A stretch of 64,000 nucleotides of DNA from Sinorhizobium sojae CCBAU 05684 (GCF_002288525.1 NZ_CP023067.1:2046001-2110000); one strand, 5' to 3'; shown: positions 1 through 8,935, numbered from the stretch's first letter. Made by a program: numbers and translations. The notes: generated by a model not told the origin, from the letters alone.

Positions 1-141
1 GGCTACAGCGCGCTCGACCAGGCGGAAGCGCTCTATGCGCGCATGAAGAGCCGCTGGGAAAATCCGCAAGCGCCCTATGGGCTGACCTTCACGCAGATGC
101 ATGAGGTCGAAGGGCCGTCGGTCTCGACCGCGACGCCATGA
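1..141 (+). CDS. 3' end of an unidentified gene
   Basis: An open frame runs from the first base of the window to a TGA at 139-141 and encodes the last 46 residues of a protein whose start lies upstream. The fragment is hydrophilic with a helical stretch and no motif I recognise. It is followed 54 bp later by tctB on the same strand. It does not look like the C-terminus of a TctC binding protein, the usual partner of TctBA. The reading frame and GC-rich third positions support it as real. Confidence 0.55.
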   Translation, partial: GYSALDQAEALYARMKSRWENPQAPYGLTFTQMHEVEGPSVSTATP

Positions 142-195
142 ACACGGACGAACCCGTTTGAATGCCGGGTTCCGAGCTCGACAAGGGAGGTACCG

Positions 196-672
196 ATGGG
201 ATTGAAGATTAGGTCGGAAAAGGACTTCGGCAGCGGCCTGCTTTATCTCCTGCTCGGCGGCGCAGGCCTTGCCATCGCATGGGATTATGGCCTTGGCACC
301 GCTGGCAGGATGGGACCCGGTTACTTCCCCACCCTGATCTCCGCGCTCCTCCTCCTTTTCGGCGTCGCGACCCTGGTCCGGAGCATCCTCGCCGAGGGAC
401 CGGCGATCGACGCGGTGAATTGGAAAGGCCTCGCCCTTGTCACTTTATCTGTCTGCCTGTTCGGTGCGCTCCTGTTGGGCGCCGGACTGCCGGCGGCACT
501 TACCGTGCTGATTCTGGTTTCGGCCATGGCCAGCGAGAAATTCGCGATCAGTCCCAAGGCGATCGCGGCAATGATCGGCCTCGTCCTCTTCTGTTCACTC
601 GTGTTCGTGAAGGGGCTCGGTGTGCCGATGCCGCTGCTCGGCTCGTGGTTCTCCGGCATCATTGCTTCTTGA
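196..672 (+). CDS. tctB: Tripartite tricarboxylate transporter small membrane subunit TctB
   Basis: A 158-aa protein with four hydrophobic segments (roughly residues 14-30, 45-62, 77-105 and 120-140), the size and layout of TctB. An early G-x-M-G-P-G-Y-F-P stretch (about residues 37-46) is typical of the family. TctB is the small inner-membrane subunit of TTT carriers, which import carboxylates by ion symport with a periplasmic TctC protein. An AGGGAGG ribosome site at 184-190 fixes the start. tctA follows 10 bp later, so the two form one transcript. The substrate cannot be read from sequence. Confidence 0.9.
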   Translation: MGLKIRSEKDFGSGLLYLLLGGAGLAIAWDYGLGTAGRMGPGYFPTLISALLLLFGVATLVRSILAEGPAIDAVNWKGLALVTLSVCLFGALLLGAGLPAALTVLILVSAMASEKFAISPKAIAAMIGLVLFCSLVFVKGLGVPMPLLGSWFSGIIAS

Positions 673-682
673 GGGCGACACA

Positions 683-2185
683 ATGGACATGTTCTCCAAT
701 CTCTGGCTCGGCCTCACCATCGCCTCCTCTATCACCAATCTCGGCTATTGCCTGCTCGGCGTCTTCCTCGGCACGGCCATAGGTGTGCTGCCGGGCCTTG
801 GTCCAGTCGCGACCATCGCCATGCTCCTGCCGCTGACCTTCGGCCTGCCGCCCGAAACCGCATTGATCATGCTGGCCGGCATCTATTACGGCGCTCAGTA
901 CGGGGGCTCAACCACCGCAATCCTCGTCAATCTGCCGGGGGAGCCGTCATCGGTGGTCACTGCGCTTGACGGTCACCAACTTGCCCGCCAAGGACAGGCG
1001 GGTCGCGCGCTCTCGACCGCCGCCATAGGCTCCTTCATCGCCGGCACGGTCGCCACCGTTCTGATCGCGCTTTTTGCGCCGGTACTCGCGGAGGTCGCGT
1101 TGCAATTCGGCCCGGCCGAATATTTCACCCTGATGGTACTCGGCCTGATCGCCTCGGTCGTCATGGCCTCGGGATCGCTCCTGCATGCGCTCGGCATGAT
1201 CTTGGTCGGCCTCTTGCTCGGGATGGTCGGCACCGACGTCAATTCCGCCATGCCGCGCTACACCTTCGACGTACCAATGCTCGCCGACGGCATCAATTTC
1301 GTCGTGCTCGCCATGGGCATTTTCGGACTCGGCGAAATCGCGGCGAACCTCGAAAACGAGGCGGAACGCACGCTTCTGACCCGCAAGGTCACGAACCTGA
1401 TGCCCACACGCGACGACTGGAAACGCATTCTCGGTCCGATCGCGCGAGGCACCGCCCTCGGCTCGGTGCTCGGTATTCTGCCGGGCGGCGGCGCGGCGCT
1501 CGCCGCCTTCGGCTCCTATTCGCTCGAGAAGCGCCTGTCGCAGGAGCCTCATCGGTTCGGCAGGGGCGCGATAGAGGGCGTGGCCGGACCGGAATCGGCC
1601 AACAATGCTGGGGCGCAGACCTCGTTCATTCCGATGCTCACGCTGGGCCTGCCGTCCAATTCGGTCATGGCACTGATGATCGGCGCCATGCTGATCCAGG
1701 GCATCCAGCCCGGCCCGTCGGTAATGACGGAGCAGCCTACGCTGTTCTGGGGTCTGATCGCCTCGATGTGGATCGGCAACCTGATGCTACTCGTTCTGAA
1801 CCTGCCGATGATCGGTCTGTGGGTGCGAATGATCGCGATCCCTTATCACTTCCTCTTTCCGTCGATCATCGCGCTCTGCGCCATCGGCGTCTTCAGTGTC
1901 AACAACAGCCTCTTCGACGTCTATGCCATGGCCCTGTTCGGCGTGGTGGGATACCTTTTCCGCAAGCTCGATGCCGAACCGGCGCCCATGCTGCTCGCCT
2001 TCATCCTGGGGCCGATGATGGAGGAATTCCTGCGCCGCACGTTGCTGTTCTCGAAGGGGGATCCCAGCGTCTTTCTGACGCGGCCGCTGAGCGCTGTCCT
2101 GCTCGCAATCGCGGCAATATTGCTCCTGCTGGTGGTTCTGCCCGTCGTCCGCAGAAAAAGAGAGGAAGCGTTTCAGGAGGAGTAG
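683..2185 (+). CDS. tctA: Tripartite tricarboxylate transporter large membrane subunit TctA
   Basis: A 500-aa polytopic membrane protein of normal TctA length with about 11-12 hydrophobic segments. Family landmarks are visible: the G-x-x-P-G-L-G-P motif near residue 35, an internal Y-G-G-S-T-T-A-I-L-V-N-x-P-G motif near residue 70, and the repeated P-G-G-G-A-A segment near residue 270, reflecting the two-fold repeat of the family. I start at ATG 683, which has GAGG at 671-674, rather than at ATG 620 inside tctB. It works with TctB as the transport channel. No tctC is visible in the window. Confidence 0.93.
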   Translation: MDMFSNLWLGLTIASSITNLGYCLLGVFLGTAIGVLPGLGPVATIAMLLPLTFGLPPETALIMLAGIYYGAQYGGSTTAILVNLPGEPSSVVTALDGHQLARQGQAGRALSTAAIGSFIAGTVATVLIALFAPVLAEVALQFGPAEYFTLMVLGLIASVVMASGSLLHALGMILVGLLLGMVGTDVNSAMPRYTFDVPMLADGINFVVLAMGIFGLGEIAANLENEAERTLLTRKVTNLMPTRDDWKRILGPIARGTALGSVLGILPGGGAALAAFGSYSLEKRLSQEPHRFGRGAIEGVAGPESANNAGAQTSFIPMLTLGLPSNSVMALMIGAMLIQGIQPGPSVMTEQPTLFWGLIASMWIGNLMLLVLNLPMIGLWVRMIAIPYHFLFPSIIALCAIGVFSVNNSLFDVYAMALFGVVGYLFRKLDAEPAPMLLAFILGPMMEEFLRRTLLFSKGDPSVFLTRPLSAVLLAIAAILLLLVVLPVVRRKREEAFQEE

Positions 2186-2342
2186 AGCTCGCGGGCCTAG
2201 CGCGTTTCATGACCATAGACGGGCAGCGGACCGCCGGGCGGCGGGCCAGCGACACATCGATCACGATCTCTGCGGCAGGAGGAGGACATGCCAACCAGAC
2301 AATCTGTCGCTGAAAACCAGCGCCGATCTTGCACGGCAAGCG

Positions 2343-3626
2343 TCAATCCCGCAACTCTACGGCCTCCACGTCCTCTGTTTCCTTCTGCGTGATCAGGCGG
2401 GCGCTGTGTTGGCCGCTCAGAAAGGTCCACAGCCAGCTCCAGGCGACCGCGAAGCGGCTGCGGGTGCCAATCAGGAAATAGATGTGGGCGACGCCCCAGA
2501 TCCACCAGGCGAGCGCGCCTTTGAGCTTGATGCGGCCGAAATCGATGATCGCAGCGCGCCTGCCGATGGTGGCGAGGCTCCCCTGATGGCGATAGCGGAA
2601 CGGACCGGGCGCCGGCCTTCCTTCGAGCCTTGCCCGGATCGTTCTGGCGACGAAAGCGCCCTGCTGCTTGGCGGCGGGCGCGATGCCGGGCACCGGCTTG
2701 CCGTCGGCCTGGCTGACGGACGCGGTATCGCCGATGACGAAGACCTCCGGATGGCCCGGCGCCGTCAGGTCGTCCCCAACCAGGGCGCGACCGGCGCGGT
2801 CGGCGGGAATGCCGAGCCAGCTCGCCGCGGGCGAGGCCTGAACGCCGGCCGCCCAGACGAGAGTGCAGCTAGGCAGGAAGCGATCGCCGATCACCACGCC
2901 GGCAGCACTGCAATCGGTCACCGGCGTTCCGGTCCACACCTCGACGCCGAGCTTCTTCAACTCGCGACCGGCATAGCCGGAAAGCTCTTCGCTGAACGCG
3001 GGGAGAATGCGCGGCCCCGCCTCGACGAGCACGACCCGCGCCCGACGCGTATCGATCCGGCGAAATTCGGCGGGCAAGATCCTGTGCGCCATTTCGGCGA
3101 TGATGCCCGCAAGCTCGACCCCGGTCGGTCCAGCACCGATGATGGTGAAGGTCAGCAGCGCATCGCGCCTTTCCGGATCCTGCTCGAGTTCCGCCCGCTC
3201 GAAAGCCAGGAGAACGCGGCGACGAATGGTGGTTGCATCCTCGAGCGTCTTCAGCCCCGGCGCCACGGCCGCCCATTCGTCGTGACCGAAATAGGCATGT
3301 GTCGCGCCGGTCGCCAGTACCAGCGTGTCATAGGCAATTGTCTGACCGCCATCGAGCGAGATGGTCCGGGCAATTGGATCGGCACCGGTCACTTCGCCCA
3401 GAAGCGTCGTCACCTCCGGCCGATCCCGGTAAAGGTGGCGGATCGGCCAGGCGATCTCGGATGTCGCCAGCACCGTCGTCGCCACCTGATAGAGCAACGG
3501 CTGAAACAGATGGTGATTGCGCCGGTCGATCAGGGTGATCCGAACCGCCGCCCCCTTGAGATCGTTGACAAGCTGCAAGCCGCCAAAGCCGCCACCGACG
3601 ACGACGACGTGATGTCCTTCCGACAT
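2343..3626 (-). CDS. ndh: Type II NADH:quinone oxidoreductase (NDH-2)
   Basis: A 427-aa FAD/NAD(P)-binding enzyme that passes electrons from NADH to quinone without pumping protons, at the cytoplasmic face of the inner membrane. The N-terminal V-V-V-G-G-G-F-G-G motif (residues 8-16) binds FAD; a second Rossmann motif, I-I-G-A-G-P-T-G-V-E-L-A (about 162-173), binds NADH; V-F-V-I-G-D-T-A (about 295-302) is the second FAD contact. The C-terminal 60 residues are aromatic and amphipathic, as expected of the membrane anchor. The upstream region carries three tandem 20-bp repeats. tctA is convergent with it. Confidence 0.92.
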   Translation of the reverse strand: MSEGHHVVVVGGGFGGLQLVNDLKGAAVRITLIDRRNHHLFQPLLYQVATTVLATSEIAWPIRHLYRDRPEVTTLLGEVTGADPIARTISLDGGQTIAYDTLVLATGATHAYFGHDEWAAVAPGLKTLEDATTIRRRVLLAFERAELEQDPERRDALLTFTIIGAGPTGVELAGIIAEMAHRILPAEFRRIDTRRARVVLVEAGPRILPAFSEELSGYAGRELKKLGVEVWTGTPVTDCSAAGVVIGDRFLPSCTLVWAAGVQASPAASWLGIPADRAGRALVGDDLTAPGHPEVFVIGDTASVSQADGKPVPGIAPAAKQQGAFVARTIRARLEGRPAPGPFRYRHQGSLATIGRRAAIIDFGRIKLKGALAWWIWGVAHIYFLIGTRSRFAVAWSWLWTFLSGQHSARLITQKETEDVEAVELRD

Positions 3627-3630
3627 AGCT

Positions 3631-3690
3631 TCTGCCTCGTGTTGCGGGCTTCTGCCTAGTTTTGCGGCCTTCTGCCTCGTTTCGCGGGGT
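3631..3690. repeat. Three tandem 20-bp repeats upstream of ndh
   Basis: Three directly abutting 20-bp units occupy 3631-3650, 3651-3670 and 3671-3690. Each begins TCTGCCT and has a GC-rich 3' half (T-T-G/C-C-G-G). They start four bases upstream of the ndh start codon and so fall in its 5' leader. The units have no spacers, so this is not CRISPR-like. Possible roles are a repeated protein-binding site or a replication-slippage tract affecting ndh leader length. Confidence 0.7.
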
Positions 3691-3760
3691 CAGCCTGCCG
3701 GTTTGAAGGCGGTCGCACAACCGCCAGTTCGGCAAGCGTTCCATGTCGAAAAGGCACAGC

Positions 3761-4225
3761 TCATTCCGCGTAGTCGACCGGGACGGCCGTGCCGCTTTTC
3801 AACACTTCCATCGAGATCGAGGCGGATACGTCGAAAAGCTCCACCTTCCGGACGATCTGTTTGTAGACGACGTCGTAATGCTCGACGCGCGGCAGCACGA
3901 CCTTGACGATATAATCATAATTGCCGGTCAGCCGATGCACTTCGACGATCTCGGGTATGTCGCTGATCACCCGCCGGAACTTCTCTATCCAATCGTCGGA
4001 ATGGTGCGCGGTCTTGATGAGCGCGAAAAGCGTCGTCGGTACGCCCATCTTTTCCCGATCGAGCACGACAATGCGCCGCGCGACATAGCCCGCTTCCTCC
4101 AGCCGCTGTATGCGGCGTGAACAGGCGGAAAGCGAAAGATTCACCCGGTCGGCGAGATCGCCCATGGCGACGCTCGCATCCTCCTGCAGAAGCATGAGCA
4201 GCTTTCGGTCCCTGTCGTCCAGCAC
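3761..4225 (-). CDS. Lrp/AsnC family transcriptional regulator
   Basis: A 154-aa protein with an N-terminal winged helix-turn-helix (L-S-x-S-A-C-S-R-R-I-Q-R-L-E, about residues 30-45) and a C-terminal RAM effector domain containing the family's G-N-Y-D-Y sequence. GTG at 4225 fits the GAGGA ribosome site better than the in-frame GTG at 4234. It is divergent from the amino-acid racemase at 4444, with 218 bp between them. Lrp proteins often control the divergent amino-acid gene, so regulation of the racemase is a reasonable inference. Confidence 0.88.
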   Translation of the reverse strand: MLDDRDRKLLMLLQEDASVAMGDLADRVNLSLSACSRRIQRLEEAGYVARRIVVLDREKMGVPTTLFALIKTAHHSDDWIEKFRRVISDIPEIVEVHRLTGNYDYIVKVVLPRVEHYDVVYKQIVRKVELFDVSASISMEVLKSGTAVPVDYAE

Positions 4226-4443
4226 GCTTACCACTCCTCACGTTCCGCCAAAACGCGCTGACAATTTGCACAAAGTATTCAGGCTGCGCAACCGTATTGC
4301 GCGCGCCAAACAAAATCCGCCTCCAAACGCAAACAAATTCCGGCCGTAGCGCGCGATAATCCGTTCATCAAACCGGGTTGCAGTGGCAACGCTCACTCCG
4401 ACATTCGGTTCCGACGCTCCAATCGAAAACAAGGGGACGAGAG

Positions 4444-5181
4444 ATGGGAAAGCGGGAAATCGGGGAATTGCGCAAAATCGGCTTGATCGGCGGCATGAGC
4501 TTTGAAAGCTCGGCAATCTACTATCGGATGATCAACGAGTCCGTGCGCGGGCGGCTCGGCGCGTTGCACTCTGCCGAAGTGCTCCTTCATTCGGTCGATT
4601 TCCAGCGGATCGTCGACCTGCAGAAGGCGGGCCGCTGGGATGAGGCCGCCCGGCGCCTCTCCGATGTCGCCCGAACGCTGGAGGCTGCCGGCGCCGAATG
4701 CGTGCTGATCTGCACCAACACCATGCACCTGATCGCGGACGCCGTTCAGGCGGCAATCGGCGTGCCCCTGGTCAACATCATCGACGAGACCGCGCTTCGG
4801 CTGAAGGCCGCCGGTTGCCGCAGGCCGCTGCTGCTCGCCACGCGCTATACGATGGAACACGGCTTCTACGCCGAGCGCATGCGCGCGCACGGTATCGAGG
4901 TGATGGTACCGGACGCCGAGGGACGCACCCTCACCCATAATGTCATATTCGACGAGCTCTGCGCCGGCCAGGTGCTGGACGCCTCGCGCGAGGCGCTCAC
5001 CGCATTGGTCGAACAGGCAAAGTCGGCCGGCGCCGATGCCGTGATCCTCGGCTGCACTGAAATCTGCCTGATCCTCGACCCCGCCCGCCTGCCTTTGCCG
5101 GGCTTCGATTCCACCGCGATCCACGCCGAGGCCGCCGTCGAATTTGCCCTCGGCGGGCAGAGCGTGAGCCGCGCCGCCTGA
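4444..5181 (+). CDS. Aspartate/glutamate racemase family protein
   Basis: A 245-aa member of the PLP-independent Asp/Glu racemase superfamily. Both catalytic cysteines are visible: C-T-N-T-M-H in the N-terminal half (about residue 84) and L-G-C-T-E-I in the C-terminal half (about 203). The N-terminal I-G-L-I-G-G-M-S-F-E-S-S segment is typical of the YgeA/amino-acid racemase branch. ATG 4444 is preceded by AGGGGACGAGAG; the longer frame from 4378 lacks such a site. It likely interconverts D- and L-amino acids; substrate range cannot be read. It lies opposite an Lrp regulator. Confidence 0.88.
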   Translation: MGKREIGELRKIGLIGGMSFESSAIYYRMINESVRGRLGALHSAEVLLHSVDFQRIVDLQKAGRWDEAARRLSDVARTLEAAGAECVLICTNTMHLIADAVQAAIGVPLVNIIDETALRLKAAGCRRPLLLATRYTMEHGFYAERMRAHGIEVMVPDAEGRTLTHNVIFDELCAGQVLDASREALTALVEQAKSAGADAVILGCTEICLILDPARLPLPGFDSTAIHAEAAVEFALGGQSVSRAA

Positions 5182-5264
5182 GAACGCACCCTCCCCCAAC
5201 CCTGTGCGTCACAGGATTGAGCGTGTTGGGATGACGGGCCCGCCAGAGCCGGACGCAGGTCTGC

Positions 5265-5669
5265 TCACACGGGCGCGTCGAACTCCGCACGCGCCTTGCG
5301 GATCGCTTCGTGATTTTCCACCGACCAGTCGACGAATAGCCTCAGCACCGCCAGGAACGAGCGCCCGAGATGGGTCAGGCCATATTCCACGCTCGGCGGC
5401 TGCGTCGGGTAAACGGTGCGGCTCAAATAGCCGTCGCGCTGCAGGTCACGCAGCGTCTGGGTCAGCATGCGCTGCGAAATATCCGGGATGAGCCGCCGAA
5501 GTTCGGAGAAGCGCAAGGGACCATCGGCGAGCATCAGGATCATCAGCGAATTCCATTTGCCGCCGATGTGATCCATCACGTCGCGCACCGGGCAATTGTC
5601 CATGTCCATCGGCACCCCGCCAATGAGGATGGCCCGCCTGCCCTTCACCTTGCCCGTCGCCTTGTTCAT
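5265..5669 (-). CDS. HxlR family transcriptional regulator
   Basis: A 134-aa MarR-like winged-helix regulator of the HxlR class. The family opening C-P-V-R-D (about residues 26-30), G-G-K-W-(N/T) and [25 protein letters not shown] recognition region are all present. The N-terminal cysteine is the redox or electrophile sensor in studied HxlR relatives such as YodB and QorR. It is divergent from an NmrA-like quinone reductase, the same pairing as QorR/quinone reductase systems, so it probably represses that gene until quinone stress. Confidence 0.92.
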   Translation of the reverse strand: MNKATGKVKGRRAILIGGVPMDMDNCPVRDVMDHIGGKWNSLMILMLADGPLRFSELRRLIPDISQRMLTQTLRDLQRDGYLSRTVYPTQPPSVEYGLTHLGRSFLAVLRLFVDWSVENHEAIRKARAEFDAPV

Positions 5670-5717
5670 GACGGTTCCCTTTCCGTAACCACAGCAGAAA
5701 AAACTGCCTCCTTTACA

Positions 5718-5744
5718 GCTCTTAGCAGATTACGGGATAAGAGC
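5718..5744. promoter_or_regulatory. Candidate HxlR operator (inverted repeat)
   Basis: A perfect 7-bp inverted repeat, GCTCTTA at 5718-5724 and TAAGAGC at 5738-5744 with a 13-nt spacer, lies midway between the divergent hxlR-type gene (start 5669) and the quinone reductase (start 5819). Its size suits a dimeric winged-helix repressor controlling both genes. A second short repeat (TCTC-A5-GAGA) follows at 5749-5761. Confidence 0.45.
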
Positions 5745-5818
5745 AACTCTCAAAAAGAGACCAGCATTCAACATGAGCCCAATCATACGAAGCTGGACAG
5801 GAAACGGAAAGGAATACC

Positions 5819-6706
5819 ATGGCTGAAACATTGCTCGTGACCGGCGCCGCAGGTCAGTTCGGCAGGCTCGTGCTCGATGCGCTTCTCGCCTCCGGCAAGA
5901 CGAACCCCGCCAATATCATCGCCACCAGCCGCGACGTGGCCAAGCTCGACGATTACGCCCAGAAGGGCGTAAAGACGCGCACCGCCGACTTCGATGATCC
6001 GGCCTCGTTGGACGAGGCCTTTGCCGGCGCCGACCGCATCCTCATCGTCTCGACCGACGTGCTTGACCGGCCGGGCAAGCGGCTGAAGCAGCATCTCGCC
6101 GCCGTCGCAGCCGCGAAGACGGCGGGCGTCAAGCACATCCTCTATACGTCCATGCCGGCCCCGGAACAGTCGGTCATCCCCTTTGCCGCTGATCACCTCG
6201 GCACCGAGAACGCCGTCAAGGCAACCGGCATTCCTTACACGATCCTGCGCAACGCCTGGTACATGGAAAACCTGTTTCTGGCGCTGCCGCATGCGCTCGC
6301 AAGCGGGCAATGGTTCTCGTCCGCCGGAAACGGCCGCATTTCGCATGTCGCCCGCGCGGACCTCGCCAAGGCCGCAGCCGCCGCACTGGAAGCGGGATCG
6401 AGCGAAAGCCGCACCTATACGCTGACCGGCTCCGAGGCCCGTAGCACCGAAGAGATCGCCGCTCTGGCCGCCGCGGCGACGGGCAAGAAGCTGGATGTCG
6501 TGCAGATTTCCGACGAAGCGCTCGCCGGCGGCCTGAAGGGTGCCGGCCTGCCGGACTTCCTGATCCCCATTCTCGTCTCCTTCGACACCAACACGCGCGA
6601 GGGCCATTTCGACGTCGTCACCGACGATGTCGCGACCCTCACCGGCAAGGCTCCGCTCGGCCTATCCGCCTTCCTCGAGGCGAACAAGGCCGCGCTGGCG
6701 CAATGA
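5819..6706 (+). CDS. NmrA-like NAD(P)H:quinone oxidoreductase (QorB/YtfG type)
   Basis: A 295-aa atypical short-chain dehydrogenase. The N-terminal L-V-T-G-A-A-G-Q-F-G-R-L (residues 6-17) is the NAD(P)-binding loop of the NmrA/QOR2 group. The Y-T-S-M and R-N-A-W-Y-M-E-N segments match QorB/YtfG quinone reductases. It probably reduces small quinones using NADPH in the cytosol. A strong GGAAAGGA site precedes ATG 5819. The divergent HxlR-class regulator with its sensory Cys supports a role in quinone or electrophile stress. A 15-bp hairpin terminates the unit at 6721. Confidence 0.9.
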   Translation: MAETLLVTGAAGQFGRLVLDALLASGKTNPANIIATSRDVAKLDDYAQKGVKTRTADFDDPASLDEAFAGADRILIVSTDVLDRPGKRLKQHLAAVAAAKTAGVKHILYTSMPAPEQSVIPFAADHLGTENAVKATGIPYTILRNAWYMENLFLALPHALASGQWFSSAGNGRISHVARADLAKAAAAALEAGSSESRTYTLTGSEARSTEEIAALAAAATGKKLDVVQISDEALAGGLKGAGLPDFLIPILVSFDTNTREGHFDVVTDDVATLTGKAPLGLSAFLEANKAALAQ

Positions 6707-6720
6707 CACAATCTTGCAAC

Positions 6721-6757
6721 GACGACAGGCCCGGCGGAATATGCCGGGCCTGTCGTC
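6721..6757 (+). terminator. Strong hairpin terminator
   Basis: A perfect 15-bp inverted repeat (arms 6721-6735 and 6743-6757, 7-nt loop) begins 15 bases after the quinone reductase stop codon. The arms are very GC-rich; the following T-run is weak, so termination may depend on stem stability or Rho. Confidence 0.75.
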
Positions 6758-6777
6758 ATTGTCCGACTGCGGCGCTA

Positions 6778-6879
6778 GCGCATCGGCCTAAATCGGAACC
6801 GATTTTCGGAAAGCTCGATGCGCAGATTCTAAAGAGTTACAGCGACCTTTGCGCGTCTGAAAAGAGGCGCGGCGCTGTA
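6778..6879. repeat. RIME-like mosaic element, copy 1
   Basis: Two palindromic blocks in tandem. Block A (6778-6823) opens GCGCATCG and closes CGATGCGC around an imperfect hairpin. Block B (6839-6878) runs from ACAGCGACC to GCGCTGT. The same two blocks recur, in either order, at 16.9, 17.8, 19.3 and 22.6 kb, always between genes. The layout matches rhizobial intergenic mosaic elements. The rest of the gap up to 7118 shows only one weak 64-codon frame that I do not call. Confidence 0.85.
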
Positions 6880-7118
6880 AAGAGCCCACACCTACCCTAT
6901 CGCCTCAGCGCAGTGCTATGCTGGGCATCGCGTTGAAAGTACGCCAAACAACGCTAGGAGAACAAACGGTGATTTTTAACATCGTGGTCTTCCCTGTTGA
7001 CTGGGTGCGGAACCCTCATTCGCTTGAACACCTTGTCGGACCGAGTGAACTTGTAACCGCTATACCGAGTATGGACTATGTGCGGACAGATGCCAGGCCG
7101 CAGCTAGACTGATTGGTC

Positions 7119-8207
7119 ATGATATTCCTTGGTAAGCCAATCGAACAAATTATGGGAGTCGGCGCCCTACTTCTGCTTGCCCTCGGTTGCGCTCTCGTCC
7201 TTCAGCCTTTCCTCTCAGCGATCCTGTGGGCGGCGGTCATATCTTTCTCAACATGGCCGGTCTACCAGAGGTGCGAGCGGGCAGTCGGTGGCAATAAAAG
7301 CCTGGCGGCCGCCATGATGACGTTGCTGGTCGCCCTCGTTCTCGTCGCACCGTTCGCCGTGATGGTGCCGACGTTGACAGACAGCGTAAGCGACCTGCTC
7401 ACGGCCGTGAACCAAGTTCTCGAGCAGGGCCCCCCCGCGCCACCGCGTTGGGTCGCAGGACTCCCGGTAATTGGCGAAAACGTGACTGCCTATTGGGCGA
7501 GCTTGGCCCACGATGCGCCCGCGTTCATCATTGAACTCAAGAAGCTGATCGGCCCCGCCACAAACTTGGCAGTAGCCAGCGGAGCGGTGCTCGGCGCCGG
7601 GCTCTTAGAACTCGGGCTGAGCGTATTCATCGCCTTTTTCTTCTTCCTTCACGGTCGGCAGATGGCAGCCTACGTGCGCGCAGTCGGCGAAAGATTCGCC
7701 GGCCCCCGGTCCAAAAAACTGCTCACGGTCGTCGGCGCGACCGTCAAAGGCGTCATTTACGGCTTGATCGGCACGGCCCTCGCCCAGGCCGTCCTAGCCG
7801 GCATTGGTTTCTGGATCGCCGGTGTGCCTCAGGCGCTATTGCTTGGTTTCCTTACGTTCGTCCTGGCGTTCGTGCCGGTAGGCCCCCCGCTTGTGTGGGG
7901 CTCGGTGGCGCTATGGTTTTTTGTCCAGGGAGCCGTTTGGTGGGGCCTATTCGTCGCAGCATGGGGTCTGCTCCTCGTCAGCAGCATCGACAACGTCCTC
8001 AGACCCTACGTTCTCGGCAAGACCAACAGCCTGCCCGTGTTGCTTGGCCTTTTCGGGTTCCTTGGTGGCGTCATCGCCTTTGGCTTCATCGGAGTATTCC
8101 TCGGGCCCACGCTGCTGGCGGTCGCCTACAGCCTCTTCCTTGAGTGGCACGCGGCCGAGGTCAAGGGCCGCAGGCACTCCACGTCGGCGCCTCCGGATGC
8201 CGCTTGA
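7119..8207 (+). CDS. AI-2E family (PerM/YdiK-like) membrane transporter
   Basis: A 362-aa protein with about seven to eight hydrophobic segments, two near the N-terminus, then a soluble region (about 80-150) and a C-terminal membrane bundle, the layout of the AI-2E/UPF0118 permease family. The C-terminal P-V-L-L-G-L-F-G-F-L-G-G and G-x-x-G-x-F-L-G-P-T segments are family signatures. Members export autoinducer-2 or act as Na+/H+ antiporters; the substrate here is unknown. ATG 7119 is my choice; TTG 7113 is also in frame and neither has a clear ribosome site. Confidence 0.85.
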   Translation: MIFLGKPIEQIMGVGALLLLALGCALVLQPFLSAILWAAVISFSTWPVYQRCERAVGGNKSLAAAMMTLLVALVLVAPFAVMVPTLTDSVSDLLTAVNQVLEQGPPAPPRWVAGLPVIGENVTAYWASLAHDAPAFIIELKKLIGPATNLAVASGAVLGAGLLELGLSVFIAFFFFLHGRQMAAYVRAVGERFAGPRSKKLLTVVGATVKGVIYGLIGTALAQAVLAGIGFWIAGVPQALLLGFLTFVLAFVPVGPPLVWGSVALWFFVQGAVWWGLFVAAWGLLLVSSIDNVLRPYVLGKTNSLPVLLGLFGFLGGVIAFGFIGVFLGPTLLAVAYSLFLEWHAAEVKGRRHSTSAPPDAA

Positions 8208-8737
8208 GTCGTATTCGGCCGCAGTCCGGGACCCAGTTCCGACGTTCGGCTCATGACGACGGCAACTTAATGAATTGTCGTCTAAATACAGGCGCTTCAG
8301 TTAAGATGGAGGGCGATCGATCAGTTCGCGATCGGCAATGCTTGCTGCTTGTGATTTCGCGCCGCCCGACCGAGCTTCCCGCGACACGTCCGGGCATCGA
8401 ACGTCACCGGAACCAATGTCTATAATCTGGAGGTCGAACACATCGGCCAGGATCCACTATCCGTTGCCTTAGGTCGACTCGACTACAACGAGCGTCAAGA
8501 TGGCTTCCGGGAACAGCTCGAAGGTATGCCGCGTTATTCGGTTGAAGACGAACCCGATTGGGGCGACCGGACACGTCGAGCCGGGCGCACGACTAGTACG
8601 GCTTACCCATACGTGTGACCGCGTCCCGGGAGTTGTCGAGACCGCGAGGCAGCGCATGATTGGAACGTGGACCCGAGCGGCATGTCGTCAGGGCGAATTC
8701 AATGAGTATCCGCAACCCAGAATAAGGAGAGCGCAAA
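8208..8737 (+). other. 530-bp gap with a decayed coding remnant
   Basis: No complete gene is seen. An open stretch from 8355 to a TGA near 8620 has coherent codon use but no good start. It includes a segment reading G-T-N-V-Y-N-L-E-V-E near 8409-8440, reminiscent of the end of HINT/pretoxin domains, so it may be the wreck of a larger gene; this is weak. An EcfG-like promoter match (8510-8535) lies inside it. Confidence 0.3.
8510..8535 (+). promoter_or_regulatory. EcfG-like promoter match upstream of csbD
   Basis: GGAAC at 8510-8514 and CGTT at 8532-8535 are separated by 17 nt, the arrangement recognised by the alphaproteobacterial general-stress sigma EcfG/RpoE2. It lies 203 bp upstream of csbD, a typical general-stress gene, so the leader would be long. 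The match could be chance. Confidence 0.4.
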
Positions 8738-8935
8738 ATGAACTGGGATCAGATCAAGGGGAAATGGACCCAATTTAAAGGCAAGGCCAAAGAGCAGTGG
8801 GGCGATCTTACCGATGACGATCTCGACCGTGCCGAGGGCCAGCGAGATCAGTTGGCCGGCCGCGTTCAGGAAAGGTACGGTATCGCCAAAGAAGAGGCCG
8901 AGCGTCAGGTCGACGATTGGGTTCAGCGCCTCTAG
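8738..8935 (+). CDS. CsbD family stress-response protein
   Basis: A 65-aa, highly charged, all-helical protein that opens M-N-W-D-Q-I-K-G-K-W and continues K-G-K-A-K-E-Q-W-G, the CsbD signature. Length is normal. AAGGAG lies 9 nt before the ATG. CsbD proteins belong to general-stress regulons, in rhizobia the EcfG/RpoE2 regulon, but their biochemical role is not known. Its neighbours are a receiver protein and an HWE kinase of the kind that feed general-stress signalling. Confidence 0.93.
   Translation: MNWDQIKGKWTQFKGKAKEQWGDLTDDDLDRAEGQRDQLAGRVQERYGIAKEEAERQVDDWVQRL

Noticed and set aside
2406-3659. 417-codon plus-strand frame opposite ndh
   Set aside because: Fully antisense to a well-supported NDH-2 gene, with composition typical of a GC-rich shadow frame.
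3631-3690. CRISPR-like array
   Set aside because: The 20-bp units abut with no spacers and there are no cas genes.
6918-7112. 64-codon frame between a repeat and the AI-2E gene
   Set aside because: No recognisable features or ribosome site; it stops just before the next gene.
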